Source of the DNA: Polymorphobacter multimanifer
Lineage (GTDB): Bacteria; Pseudomonadota; Alphaproteobacteria; Sphingomonadales; Sphingomonadaceae
Length of the DNA stretch: 64,000 nucleotides
NCBI RefSeq assembly: GCF_014205635.1
Contig: NZ_JACIIV010000005.1
Coordinates: 104,141-168,140 of the forward strand
Direction: 5' to 3'
Part shown: piece after piece, positions 35,299 through 43,789 of the stretch
How positions within the stretch are numbered: position 1 is the stretch's first letter
How the letters are laid out: every line of letters starts with the position of its first letter
The notes under the pieces: generated by a model
The model's input: only the letters and a program-made list of their open reading frames with translations
Database searches by the model: none
What the model was told of the DNA's origin: nothing
Translations under genes and position numbers: made by a program

Positions 35299-36033
35299 TC
35301 ATGCCCAGCCGCCGAGCTGGACGCGAAGCCGGTCGAGGGCTGCCTTCTTGATCTGGCAGACCCGCGCCGAACAGACGCCGAGCGTCTCGCCGATCGCGGT
35401 GAGGGTCAATCCCTCGACGAAGCACAGCTGCAGCACCAGCTGCTGGCGTTCGGGGAGCAGCTTGATGGCGGCGGCGAGCGCATCGGCCGAGCGGCTGGTT
35501 TCGAGCTGGGAATAGGCCCCGGGTGCAGGATCGGCGAAGCTGGAATTGCGGTCCGAATAGGAATCATCGAGAGACCCGAAGCAGATGCCCTGATGCGCAT
35601 CGACGGCGCGCGCATATTGCCCGGCGGTCATGCCGGCCGACGCGGCAATTTCCTCATTGGTGGGTGCGCGGCCCATTTCGCTGTGAAGGCGGCGGCGCAG
35701 CAGCTGCAGGTCCCGGCGGCGGCGCAGTTCGCGGCGCGAAAGCGTGGAGAGCTTGCGGGTCTCGTCGATCATGGCACCGCGGACGCGCATGCTCGCGAAG
35801 GTGGCAAACGTGGCTTCGCCGCGATCCACATAGGTGCCCGATGCTTCGACGAGGGCCGCGAGACCGACCTGGACAAGATCTTCAAGCTCAACCGCGCCCG
35901 AAACGCTGGCATGGACCGATCGTGCAATGCGACGCACCAACGGGCCATTGGTTTCGATGATCGTGCCGAGGCGCTGCTTGCTGGCTCGCGAGCCCTTGGC
36001 AGCATCATCGACTGTCATGACAGTGGTGTTCAC
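35299..36033 (-). CDS. FliA-like sigma-70 family factor
   Basis: 244-aa sigma factor of the FliA/WhiG (sigma28) type. Region 2: ELEDLVQVGLAALVEA and FATFASMRVRGAMIDETRK; region 3: RAPTNEEIAASAGM; region 4: LLPERQQLVLQLCFVEGLTLTAIGETLGVCSARVCQIKKAALDRL, split into its helix-turn-helix. I start it at the GTG at 36033 because GGGGAG lies 8 nt upstream; a longer frame begins at 36075. No flagellar gene is in the window, so its regulon is open: it may serve motility genes elsewhere or the adjacent GGDEF gene. Preceded by a hairpin leader and AT-rich DNA. Confidence 0.9.
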   Translation of the reverse strand: MNTTVMTVDDAAKGSRASKQRLGTIIETNGPLVRRIARSVHASVSGAVELEDLVQVGLAALVEASGTYVDRGEATFATFASMRVRGAMIDETRKLSTLSRRELRRRRDLQLLRRRLHSEMGRAPTNEEIAASAGMTAGQYARAVDAHQGICFGSLDDSYSDRNSSFADPAPGAYSQLETSRSADALAAAIKLLPERQQLVLQLCFVEGLTLTAIGETLGVCSARVCQIKKAALDRLRVQLGGWA

Positions 36034-36054
36034 TCGAAATGCTCCCCTTTGTCG

Positions 36055-36075
36055 GTGCCGGTTGTTCGCCGGCAC
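36055..36075 (-). promoter_or_regulatory. Leader hairpin upstream of the sigma factor gene
   Basis: GTGCCGG, 7-nt loop, CCGGCAC: a perfect 7-bp stem ending 21 nt before the GTG start, just upstream of the ribosome-binding site GGGGAG. It would lie in the 5' untranslated leader if transcription starts further upstream. Confidence 0.5.
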
Positions 36076-36389
36076 TTGGTGATCACGCTCGAAGCGGGTC
36101 GAAAGGGGAGGCCTTGCGGCCGATGAAGTTACCCCCCTTAAGCCAACTTCAGCCTTAAGATCGCTCTATTGGGGAAAACACTCAACCATCGGCTTATACT
36201 ACGGGGTTTCTACGGCAGAAACACTGGGGCAGTAGCAAACTGTAAATGTAATACATTGTAAAATTAATAACAACAATAAATCACAATATTGCCATTACAG
36301 CGATACTGCAAAGTCTGCGGAAGACAATGTTATTTTTTCGCCCGAGTTAACCGGCGTTTAAATACACTGAATTGTAAAATTTTCCGAAG
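36076..36389. other. Non-coding AT-rich intergenic stretch between sigma factor gene and tRNA-Glu
   Basis: No gene found on either strand. 36241-36300 holds 13 G/C in 60 bases, far below the surroundings. The 11-mer ATTGTAAAATT occurs at 36255-36265 and again at 36371-36381, each preceded by AATAC (with a 5-nt insertion in the second). CTTAAG occurs twice near 36138-36160. The part next to the sigma factor gene probably contains its promoter, but no clear -35/-10 pair stands out. A T-run (36331-36338) lies on the + strand. Confidence 0.6.
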
Positions 36390-36465
36390 TGGTGATCCCT
36401 ACGGGAATCGAACCCGTGTTTTCGCCGTGAAAGGGCGACGTCCTAGACCGCTAGACGAAGGGACC
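36390..36465 (-). tRNA. tRNA-Glu (TTC)
   Basis: 76-nt tRNA on the minus strand: acceptor GGTCCCT/AGGGATC with one G-T pair, anticodon loop CTTTCAC (anticodon TTC), T loop GTTCGAT and encoded CCA. It lies 57 nt downstream of recJ on the same strand. The AT-rich 11-mer repeat lies directly past its 3' end. Confidence 0.98.
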
Positions 36466-36480
36466 ATCGGCGGAAGCGGC

Positions 36481-36509
36481 TGGCTAGAGGGCGCCGGGCT
36501 TCGCGTCAA
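36481..36509 (-). promoter_or_regulatory. Possible promoter of tRNA-Glu
   Basis: TTGACG at 36509-36504 and, after 17 nt, TAGCCA at 36486-36481 (minus strand). The -35 is good, the -10 weak; position relative to the tRNA (about 16 nt) is right. Read-through from recJ is the alternative. Confidence 0.35.
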
Positions 36510-36522
36510 GGGCTGATGTGGT

Positions 36523-38307
36523 TCAGACGAACGCCAGATCCTCGATTTCCACCTGCGGCTGCGGCTGGCTGCCCCAATCGTCGCGGGTGAGCCGGCCGGC
36601 GATGTGGAAGCTGCGGGCACCGGCGCCGAACAGCGCCGCCCCCAGGTCGGTCTCGGCCTGACGGAAGGCGATGGCCTTCAGCCGCCCGCCATCGGCGCCC
36701 GACAGGATGACGCGGACATGGTTCTCCCCGACGATGCGCGTGTCCACAGCCCGCCACGGCCCGCTGGCGAGGCGCGGGGCGGGCCAGCCCTGGCCATAGG
36801 GTCCGGCGGCCTCCAGCGCCTCGTGGAGCGCCAGGTCCATCGCGCGCGGGCTCAGAGCCGCGTCGATCGACAGCCGGCGGATGGCAGTGGCGACCCCGAC
36901 CTCGCGCGCCAGGTGCGCGCCCAGAAACGCGGTGAGGGCAGCGATGCCATCGGCGTGGAGCGTCACCCCCGCTGCCATGGCATGGCCGCCGCCAGCGAGG
37001 AGCAGGCCATGGTCCTTGGCGGCAAGAATCGCTGCACCCAGATCGACGCCGGCAAGGCTGCGGCCCGAGCCCTTGGCAATGCCGTCCTCGCCGATGGCGA
37101 TGACGAGTGCGGGGCGGTGCAGCCGCTCCTTGACCCGCGCGGCGACGATGCCGATGACGCCGGGGTGCCAGCCGTGCCCGGCCACCACCGCCACCGGGCC
37201 TTCGGGAAGCGCCCGGGCGATGGCCATTGCCTCGTCGGTCACCGCCTGTTCGATGGCCTTGCGCTCCTGGTTCAGCCGATCGAGCTCGGCGGCGAGTGCG
37301 GTCGCTTCGTGCGCGTCTTCGGTGACAAGCAGCCGCACGCCGAGATCGGCTGCGCCCACCCGGCCACCGGCGTTGACGCGCGGGCCGAGCGCAAAGCCGA
37401 GATCACGTGCCACCGGCGGCTTCGTCACGCCGCCGACATCGAGGAGGGCGGCGAGCCCGCGGTTGTGGCGCTGGCGCATGACCTTGAGCCCCTGTGCCAC
37501 GAAGGCGCGGTTGAGCCCGGTGAGCGGTGCCACATCGGCGACCGTGCCGAGCGCCACCAGATCGAGCAACTGCGTGAGTTTGGGCTCCTCGCGGCCGCTG
37601 AACCAGCCCTGCAGCCGCAACGTGCGCTGGGTGGCGACCGCCAGCAGGAAGGCGAGCCCCACTGCCGCCAGATGGCCATGCGCGGCGGCATCGGGCGCTT
37701 CATCGAGCCGGTTGGGATTGACCAGCGCCAGTGCGGGCGGAAGTGCTGTGGCAGCCTTGTGATGATCGACGACGATGACTTCTAGGTTCGCCGCGCGCGC
37801 CGCTTCGAGCGCCTCGAACCCCTGCGTGCCGCAATCGACGGTGATGACGAGATCGGCCCCCGCATCCTTGAGCGCCACCAGTGCCGGCGCCGAAGGCCCA
37901 TAGCCTTCGAGCAGCCGGTCGGGGATGTAATGGCCGGCGTGGGCGCCGACGAGCCGGAGGAAGCGGATCAGCACCGCCGCCGATGTGGCACCATCGACGT
38001 CATAATCACCGAAGATGACGATATTTTCCTGCGCCGTGATGGCGCGCGCCAGCCGGGCGGCGGCAACGTCCATGTCGAGAAAGCGGCTGGGGTCGGGCAG
38101 CCAGTCGCGCAGCGTCGGCGCCTTCAGCCGTGCGAAATCGACCGGGTCGGCGCCGCGCGCGTGACAGAGCTGGTGGAGCAGATCATCGGCGCCCCGGCCA
38201 TCAAGGCCGCCATTCAAGCCATCGCCGGGCAAGCGCCCGCCGCGCCAGACCCAGCGATTGCCGAGCACCGACTGCTGGACACCGAGAACCGCCGGCAGCT
38301 CGATCAA
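36523..38307 (-). CDS. recJ: Single-stranded-DNA-specific exonuclease RecJ
   Basis: 5'-3' exonuclease on single-stranded DNA in recombination and mismatch/base-excision repair. The 594-aa protein starts at a TTG (38307) that overlaps the glpX stop as TTGA; the frame is open upstream but that part is Arg/His-rich antisense-like sequence. DHH motifs: FGDYDVDGATS near residue 82, VDCGTQG, VVDHHKA near 165, and in DHHA1 GPRVNAGGRVGAADLGVRLL near 310 and AGGGHAMAAG near 445. C-terminal OB domain to the end. Last gene of the alaC-hom-glpX-recJ run. Confidence 0.92.
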   Translation of the reverse strand: MIELPAVLGVQQSVLGNRWVWRGGRLPGDGLNGGLDGRGADDLLHQLCHARGADPVDFARLKAPTLRDWLPDPSRFLDMDVAAARLARAITAQENIVIFGDYDVDGATSAAVLIRFLRLVGAHAGHYIPDRLLEGYGPSAPALVALKDAGADLVITVDCGTQGFEALEAARAANLEVIVVDHHKAATALPPALALVNPNRLDEAPDAAAHGHLAAVGLAFLLAVATQRTLRLQGWFSGREEPKLTQLLDLVALGTVADVAPLTGLNRAFVAQGLKVMRQRHNRGLAALLDVGGVTKPPVARDLGFALGPRVNAGGRVGAADLGVRLLVTEDAHEATALAAELDRLNQERKAIEQAVTDEAMAIARALPEGPVAVVAGHGWHPGVIGIVAARVKERLHRPALVIAIGEDGIAKGSGRSLAGVDLGAAILAAKDHGLLLAGGGHAMAAGVTLHADGIAALTAFLGAHLAREVGVATAIRRLSIDAALSPRAMDLALHEALEAAGPYGQGWPAPRLASGPWRAVDTRIVGENHVRVILSGADGGRLKAIAFRQAETDLGAALFGAGARSFHIAGRLTRDDWGSQPQPQVEIEDLAFV

Positions 38308-39278
38308 GTGATCGGTGCACTGCGCCGCTGGGTGGAGACGCGGCGCACGGTGCCCGAGGACGCACGCATCACCACGCTCTCGGTGGTGATCGTGCCATCG
38401 CGGCGGCGCTTGACGCCCTTGAGCAGCGAGCCATCGGTGACGCCGGTGGCGGCGAAGATCACATCGCCCTGTGCCAGGTCGGACAGCGCATAGATGCGAT
38501 CGAGATCGGTGATTCCCCAGCGCCGCGCGCGGCCGCGCTCGTCGTCGTTGCGGAACAGCAGCCGGCCCTGCAGCTGGCCGCCGACGCAGCGCAGTGCAGC
38601 CGCCGCCAGCACGCCTTCCGGCGCCCCGCCCGAGCCCATGTAGATGTCGATGCCGGTGTCGGGATCGGCGGTGGCGATCACGCCCGCCACATCGCCATCG
38701 GGGATGAGCTGGATGCCGCAACCCAGCCCGCGCAGCTCGGCGATCAGCGCTGTGTGGCGCGGCCGGTCGAGCACGCAGACGATCAGGTCCGACGCATCGC
38801 AGCCCTTGGCGGCCGCAACGGCCTGCACATTGGCGGTGGCGGATTTCGACAGGTCGATCACGCCTTCGGGATAGCCGGGGCCAACCGCGATCTTGTCCAT
38901 GTAGACATCGGGTGCGTTGAGCAGCCCGCCCTTTTCGGCGATGGCGAGCACGGCGAGCGCATTGGGGCCGGCCTTGGCGGTGATGGTGGTGCCTTCGAGC
39001 GGATCGAGCGCGATGTCGATCTGCGGCCCGCCCATCTTGCCGACCTTCTCGCCGATGTAGAGCATCGGTGCCTCGTCGCGCTCGCCCTCGCCGATCACGA
39101 CCGTGCCTTCGAAATCCAGCTCGTTGAGCGCGGCGCGCATCGCTTCCACGGCAGCGGCGTCGGCCGCCTTCTCGTCACCGCGGCCGATCAGCTTCGAGCA
39201 GGCAATGGCGGCGGCCTCGGTCACGCGGACCATTTCAAGCACCAGGACGCGGTCGAGAAGCGAGGAGCGGGTAACCAT
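38304..39278 (-). CDS. glpX: Fructose-1,6-bisphosphatase, class II
   Basis: Gluconeogenic phosphatase acting on fructose-1,6-bisphosphate. 324 aa. Signatures: IGRGDEKAADAAAVEAMR near 32, VVIGEGERDEAPMLYIGE near 61 (metal-binding Glu/Asp), IDIALDPLEGTT near 87, and YMGSGGAPEGVLAAAALR near 215. Pairs functionally with the class I aldolase at 20 kb to allow growth on non-sugar carbon. 77 nt downstream of hom, overlaps recJ by 4 nt. Confidence 0.95.
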   Translation of the reverse strand: MVTRSSLLDRVLVLEMVRVTEAAAIACSKLIGRGDEKAADAAAVEAMRAALNELDFEGTVVIGEGERDEAPMLYIGEKVGKMGGPQIDIALDPLEGTTITAKAGPNALAVLAIAEKGGLLNAPDVYMDKIAVGPGYPEGVIDLSKSATANVQAVAAAKGCDASDLIVCVLDRPRHTALIAELRGLGCGIQLIPDGDVAGVIATADPDTGIDIYMGSGGAPEGVLAAAALRCVGGQLQGRLLFRNDDERGRARRWGITDLDRIYALSDLAQGDVIFAATGVTDGSLLKGVKRRRDGTITTESVVMRASSGTVRRVSTQRRSAPIT

Positions 39279-39355
39279 GGGAGTTTGTGTCCAGCTGTTG
39301 GGTTGGGCGCGGTCTAGGCCGATTGTTCCCGGCTTGGAAGGGGGCTTGGAAGCAC

Positions 39356-40651
39356 CTAAAGGTCAAGAATGTGCATCATCACCGGCCGGCCGCTGACGCT
39401 CGGGCTGGCGGCCATGGCTTCGAGGCTTGCCTGCAGGGCGGCTTCGGTCGTGGTGTGGGTGACCATCACCACCGTGGCAGCGCTGCTGTCGGCGTGCGGA
39501 CGCTGGATTAGGCTCTCGATCGACACGCCATGGTCGCGCAATGCTGCCGTCAGCTCCGCCAGCACGCCCGGACGGTCGGCGACGCTCAGTCGCAGATAAT
39601 AGCGGCCCTCGCGGGTCGCGCTGTCGGCGCGCGGCAGGCTGGCGAGTTCGGCCACCGGCATCCCGAAGGGCAGGCCGGTGCGGCGCTGCGCAATGTCGAT
39701 GAGATCGGCCACCACCGCGCTGGCGGTCGGGCCTTCCCCGGCACCGCGCCCCTGCAGGAACAGCCGGCCAACGGGAACAGCTTCGATCACCACGGCATTG
39801 AGCGCGCCATTGGTGGCCGCAAGCGGATGATCCTGCGCCACAAGCGCTGGATGGACGCGCTGGAACAGCTCGCCATCGGCGGTTTCGGCGAGCCCGACGA
39901 GCTTGATGCGGAAGCCGAGCGCCGCGGCCTGCTCGATATCGGCCTTGTCGATGGCACGGATGCCGACAGTGGCGACGCCCGCGAAATCCGGAGCGGCGCC
40001 AAAGGCCAGGCCGGCGAGGATGGCGAGCTTGTGCGCGGTGTCGATGCCATCGATGTCGAAGCTCGGATCGGCCTCGGCAAAGCCCGCCGCCTGGGCATCG
40101 GCAAGCACGGTGCCGAAATCCAGCCCGTCCGATTCCATGCGGCTGAGGATATAGTTGCAGGTGCCGTTGAGCAGGCCATAGACCGAGACGATGCGGTTGG
40201 CCGCCGCTCCCTCGCCGAGCGCCTTGAGGACCGGAATGCCGCCCGCCACCGCCGCCTCGAACGCCAGCGGCGCGCCATTGGCTTCGGCAAGTGCCGCCAG
40301 CTCGCGGCCATGATGCGCGATCAGCGCCTTGTTGGCGGTGACGAACGGCTTGGCGGCACCCAGCGTGCGCCGCGCCAGCGTGAGGGCAGGGCCATCCGAC
40401 CCCCCGATCAGCTCGACGACGACATCGACATCCGGATGTGCGGCGAGTTCGGTGGCATCATCGAGCCAGGTCAGCCCCGCCATGTCGATCCCGCGATCGC
40501 GCGACCGGTCGCGCGCCGAAATCGCAGTGACGATGATCGGCCGCCCCGCGCGCCGGGCGATGAGCGCCTGATTGGCCGCCAGCAGCCGGATGACACCCGC
40601 ACCCACGGTGCCGAGCCCGGCCAGGCCGATGCGCAACGCTGTTTTCGTCAT
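39356..40651 (-). CDS. hom: Homoserine dehydrogenase
   Basis: NAD(P)H-dependent reduction of aspartate semialdehyde to homoserine, leading to Thr and Met. 431 aa: Rossmann motif GLAGLGTVGAGVIRLL, VTANKALIAHHG near 109, catalytic region GLLNGTCNYILSRM and DPSFDIDGIDTAHKLAIL near 197-213 (with the catalytic Lys), and a C-terminal ACT domain (about 350-431: SVADRPGVLAELTAAL) that usually gives feedback inhibition by Thr. Starts 3 nt after the alaC stop. Confidence 0.95.
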   Translation of the reverse strand: MTKTALRIGLAGLGTVGAGVIRLLAANQALIARRAGRPIIVTAISARDRSRDRGIDMAGLTWLDDATELAAHPDVDVVVELIGGSDGPALTLARRTLGAAKPFVTANKALIAHHGRELAALAEANGAPLAFEAAVAGGIPVLKALGEGAAANRIVSVYGLLNGTCNYILSRMESDGLDFGTVLADAQAAGFAEADPSFDIDGIDTAHKLAILAGLAFGAAPDFAGVATVGIRAIDKADIEQAAALGFRIKLVGLAETADGELFQRVHPALVAQDHPLAATNGALNAVVIEAVPVGRLFLQGRGAGEGPTASAVVADLIDIAQRRTGLPFGMPVAELASLPRADSATREGRYYLRLSVADRPGVLAELTAALRDHGVSIESLIQRPHADSSAATVVMVTHTTTEAALQASLEAMAASPSVSGRPVMMHILDL

Positions 40652-40654
40652 GGC

Positions 40655-41863
40655 TCAGCCCGCAACCTTGGCCGGGGTGTTGACCCCCATCGATTGCAGA
40701 TATTTCCGCACGTTGCGCGCCGCCTGCCGCAGCCGCTGCTCGTTCTCGACCATGGCGATCCGCACAAAGCCCTCGCCGTCCTCGCCATAGCCAACGCCGG
40801 GCGCCACCGCGACGCCGGCATGGGTGAGGAGCTGCTTGGAAAATTCGAGGCTGCCAAGATGCGCAAGGGCGGGCGGCAACGGCGCCCAACAGAACATGCT
40901 CGCGCGCGGTGCGGGGATCTCCCAACCCGCGCGACCAAAACTTTCCACCAGCACATCGCGGCGGCGGTGATAGAGCGCGCGGTTGGCCGCGACGATGTCC
41001 TGCGGGCCGTTGAGTGCCGCCACCGCCGCCGCCTGGATGGGGGTGAAGGCGCCATAGTCGAGATAGGATTTCACCCGCGTCAGCGCGCCGATCAGCGTCC
41101 TGTTGCCCACCGCAAAGCCGATCCGCCAGCCGGCCATGCTGTAGGTCTTGCTCATCGAGGTGAACTCGATCGCCACGTCCTTGGCACCCGGCACCTGCAG
41201 GATCGACGGCGTGGGGCAGCCATCGAAATAGATTTCCGAATAGGCGAGATCGGAGAGCACCCAGATATTGTGCTTCTTCGCGAACGCCACCACGCGCTCG
41301 TAAAAGGCGAGGTCGACCGTCTCGGCGGTCGGGTTGCTCGGATAGCCCATCACCAGCACCGAAGGCCGTGGCACGGTAAAGCGCACCGCGCGTTCGAGCG
41401 CATCGAAATAGGCTTCATCGGGCGTCGTCGGCACACTGCGGATGGTGGCACCGGCAATGATGAAGCCGAAGGTGTGGATGGGGTAGCTCGGGTTGGGCGC
41501 CAGCACGACATCGCCGGGGGCGGTGATCGCCTGCGCCAGATTGGCGAGCCCTTCCTTCGACCCGAGCGTAACGACCACTTCATTCTCGGGGTCGAGATCG
41601 ACTCCGAAGCGGCGGCCATAATATGCGGCCTGCGCCTTGCGCAGCCCGGGAATGCCCTTCGATGCCGAGTAGCCATGCGCATCGGGCTTGGCAGCGACTT
41701 CGGCGAGCTTGGCGATCACATGGGGCGGCGGTGGAAGATCGGGGTTGCCCATGCCGAGATCGATGATGTCGTCTCCGCGCGCGCGCGCCGCTGCCCGCAT
41801 CGCGTTGACTTCGGCGATGACATAGGGCGGCAGGCGTTTGATGCGGTAGAACTCTTCGGACAT
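40655..41863 (-). CDS. alaC: AlaC-like alanine aminotransferase
   Basis: PLP-dependent aminotransferase, best matching glutamate-pyruvate aminotransferase AlaC; databases often label such proteins LL-diaminopimelate aminotransferase. 402 aa from the ATG at 41863 (an upstream TTG at 41878 is less likely). Signatures: RIKRLPPYV, GMGNPDLPPPPHVI, GYSASKGIPGLR, GSKEGLANL, NPSYPIHTFG, GYPSNPTAE (binding the PLP ring region) and FTSMSKTYSMAGWRIGF with the PLP Lys. First gene of the alaC-hom-glpX-recJ run, divergent from phaC. Confidence 0.92.
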   Translation of the reverse strand: MSEEFYRIKRLPPYVIAEVNAMRAAARARGDDIIDLGMGNPDLPPPPHVIAKLAEVAAKPDAHGYSASKGIPGLRKAQAAYYGRRFGVDLDPENEVVVTLGSKEGLANLAQAITAPGDVVLAPNPSYPIHTFGFIIAGATIRSVPTTPDEAYFDALERAVRFTVPRPSVLVMGYPSNPTAETVDLAFYERVVAFAKKHNIWVLSDLAYSEIYFDGCPTPSILQVPGAKDVAIEFTSMSKTYSMAGWRIGFAVGNRTLIGALTRVKSYLDYGAFTPIQAAAVAALNGPQDIVAANRALYHRRRDVLVESFGRAGWEIPAPRASMFCWAPLPPALAHLGSLEFSKQLLTHAGVAVAPGVGYGEDGEGFVRIAMVENEQRLRQAARNVRKYLQSMGVNTPAKVAG

Positions 41864-41983
41864 GATCGTCTCGCACAAGGGTTGGAACCTCGCCCATACC
41901 GGTTGCAGCAGCGGCGCGCAAAGGAAACGGGTGCCATTCAGCCGCTCACGGCCTAAGACAGGAAAAATCCCCGGGAGGCTGCC

Positions 41984-43789
41984 ATGGCCGCAATCACACC
42001 AGACCAGAAGACCATTTCCGTTCTCGATACCGAAGCCGTCGAGCGCATGCAGAAATGGACCGAGCTGATGGGCCGCGGCCAGCAGATGATGCTCGAATTC
42101 TGGTCACGCGATCCCGAGATGCTCCCCGCTGCCGACCCGCTGGGCCTCGCCGCCACCTGGCAGCGCGCCATGGGCGCCTGGATGAGCGACCCCGCCAAGC
42201 TGATGGAATTGCAGGGCCGCTATGTGTCCGACGCGATGGCGCTGTGGCAGAGTTTTCTCGTCCCCGGTTCCGCCAAGCCCGAGGCCATCGAGAAGCTCGC
42301 CACCCAGAAGGACAAGCGCTTCGCCGGCGAAGCGTGGCACGAGACCCCGGCATTCGATTTCATGCGGCAGAGCTACCTGCTCACCGCCAACTACTGGATG
42401 GAGGCGAGCCACGATCTCGATGGCCTCGATGCGCGTGAACAAGCGCGCGCCCAGTTCCTCATCAAGCAGTTCGTCGACGCTATGAGCCCCTCCAACTTTG
42501 CCGCGTTGAACCCCGAGGTGCTCACTGCCACGGTGGCAAGCGGCGGCGCCAACCTGATGAAGGGGCTCGAACATCTGCTCGAGGACCTGAAGGCCGGGCG
42601 GATGAAGATGACCGACGAAAACGCCTTCGAGGTCGGCCGCAACGTCGCCATCACGCCGGGATCGGTGGTGTTCGAAAACCGCATCATGCAGCTCATCCAA
42701 TATGCACCGACCACCGACAGCGTGCACGAAACGCCGCTGCTGATCTTCCCGCCGTGGATCAACAAATTCTACATCCTCGACTTGACCGCCGAGAAGAGCT
42801 TCATCCGCTGGGCGGTGGAGCAGGGGCTCACGGTGTTCGTTGCCAGCTGGAAGAACGCCGACGAGAGCCTCGCCGATGTGACGATGGACAGCTATGTCGG
42901 CGAAGGCATGCTCACCGCGATCGATACGGTGCGCGAAATCTGCGGGACAGAGAGCGTCCACACCATCGGCTATTGCGTGGCGGGCACCACGCTCGCCGCG
43001 GCACTTGCCGTGATGGAAGCGCGCGGGGAGGCCGGCAAGGTCAAGTCCGCCACCTTCTTCACAGCGCAAGTCGACATGAGCGAATGCGGCGAGCTCGGGG
43101 TGTTCATCGACGATGCCGTGCTCGATACGCTCGGCCGGATGACCGCCGAAAAACCGTATCTCGATGGCCGCAACATGGCGGTCACCTTCAACATGCTGCG
43201 CTCGAACGACCTGATCTGGAGCTATGTCGTCAACAACTACATGCTGGGGAAGGACTATTTCCCTTTCGACCTGCTCTACTGGAATTCGGACGCGACCAAT
43301 GTGCCGGCCCTTTGGCACCGCCGTTATCTCGAAGACATCTACCGCGACAACCTGCTGGTCGTGCCCGGCGGCATGACCTGCCTCGGCGTGCCGGTCGATC
43401 TGTCCACCGTCTCGACCCCCAGCTACATCCAGGGCGGCAAGGAAGATCATATTGCCCCGGCGCGCTCGGCCTATAAGCTCACCCAGCACTTCACCGGGGA
43501 CAAGCGCTATGTCCTTGCCGGCTCGGGCCATATCGCCGGCGTGGTCAACCCGCCGTCCGCCAACAAATACCAGTATTGGACGAGCGAGACGCTGCCCGAG
43601 CGCTTCGATGATTTCGTCGCCACCGCCAGCGAGACGAAGGGCAGCTGGTGGCCCGACTGGATCGGCTGGCTGGCCCCGCGTTCGGGGAAGAAGGTCAAGC
43701 CGCGCGTGCCCGGCAGCGGCAAGGCCAGAGGCAAATACAAGGTCATCGAGCCTGCCCCCGGCCGCTATGTGAAGGAACGCATTTCTTGA
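41984..43789 (+). CDS. phaC: Class I poly(3-hydroxyalkanoate) synthase
   Basis: Polymerises (R)-3-hydroxyacyl-CoA into polyester storage granules. 601 aa, normal for class I. The lipase-like box is GYCVAG with nucleophile Cys331; Asp488 (GGKEDHIAP) and His516 (GSGHIAG) complete the triad. N-terminal domain (1-200) is the usual class I extension; the C-terminus ends in a basic Lys/Pro/Gly-rich tail. GGGAGG lies upstream of the ATG. It overlaps the following cupin gene by 4 nt (TTGA). phaA/phaB and phasin genes are not in the window. Confidence 0.95.
   Translation: MAAITPDQKTISVLDTEAVERMQKWTELMGRGQQMMLEFWSRDPEMLPAADPLGLAATWQRAMGAWMSDPAKLMELQGRYVSDAMALWQSFLVPGSAKPEAIEKLATQKDKRFAGEAWHETPAFDFMRQSYLLTANYWMEASHDLDGLDAREQARAQFLIKQFVDAMSPSNFAALNPEVLTATVASGGANLMKGLEHLLEDLKAGRMKMTDENAFEVGRNVAITPGSVVFENRIMQLIQYAPTTDSVHETPLLIFPPWINKFYILDLTAEKSFIRWAVEQGLTVFVASWKNADESLADVTMDSYVGEGMLTAIDTVREICGTESVHTIGYCVAGTTLAAALAVMEARGEAGKVKSATFFTAQVDMSECGELGVFIDDAVLDTLGRMTAEKPYLDGRNMAVTFNMLRSNDLIWSYVVNNYMLGKDYFPFDLLYWNSDATNVPALWHRRYLEDIYRDNLLVVPGGMTCLGVPVDLSTVSTPSYIQGGKEDHIAPARSAYKLTQHFTGDKRYVLAGSGHIAGVVNPPSANKYQYWTSETLPERFDDFVATASETKGSWWPDWIGWLAPRSGKKVKPRVPGSGKARGKYKVIEPAPGRYVKERIS

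Noticed and set aside
24250..36033. Alphaproteobacterial general stress response module (PhyR-NepR-EcfG)
   Set aside because: The kinases are not HWE type, no PhyR or NepR is present, and the sigma factor is FliA-like rather than EcfG.
36289..36516. Short + strand open frame in the AT-rich gap
   Set aside because: It runs through the antisense strand of tRNA-Glu and lacks a ribosome-binding site.
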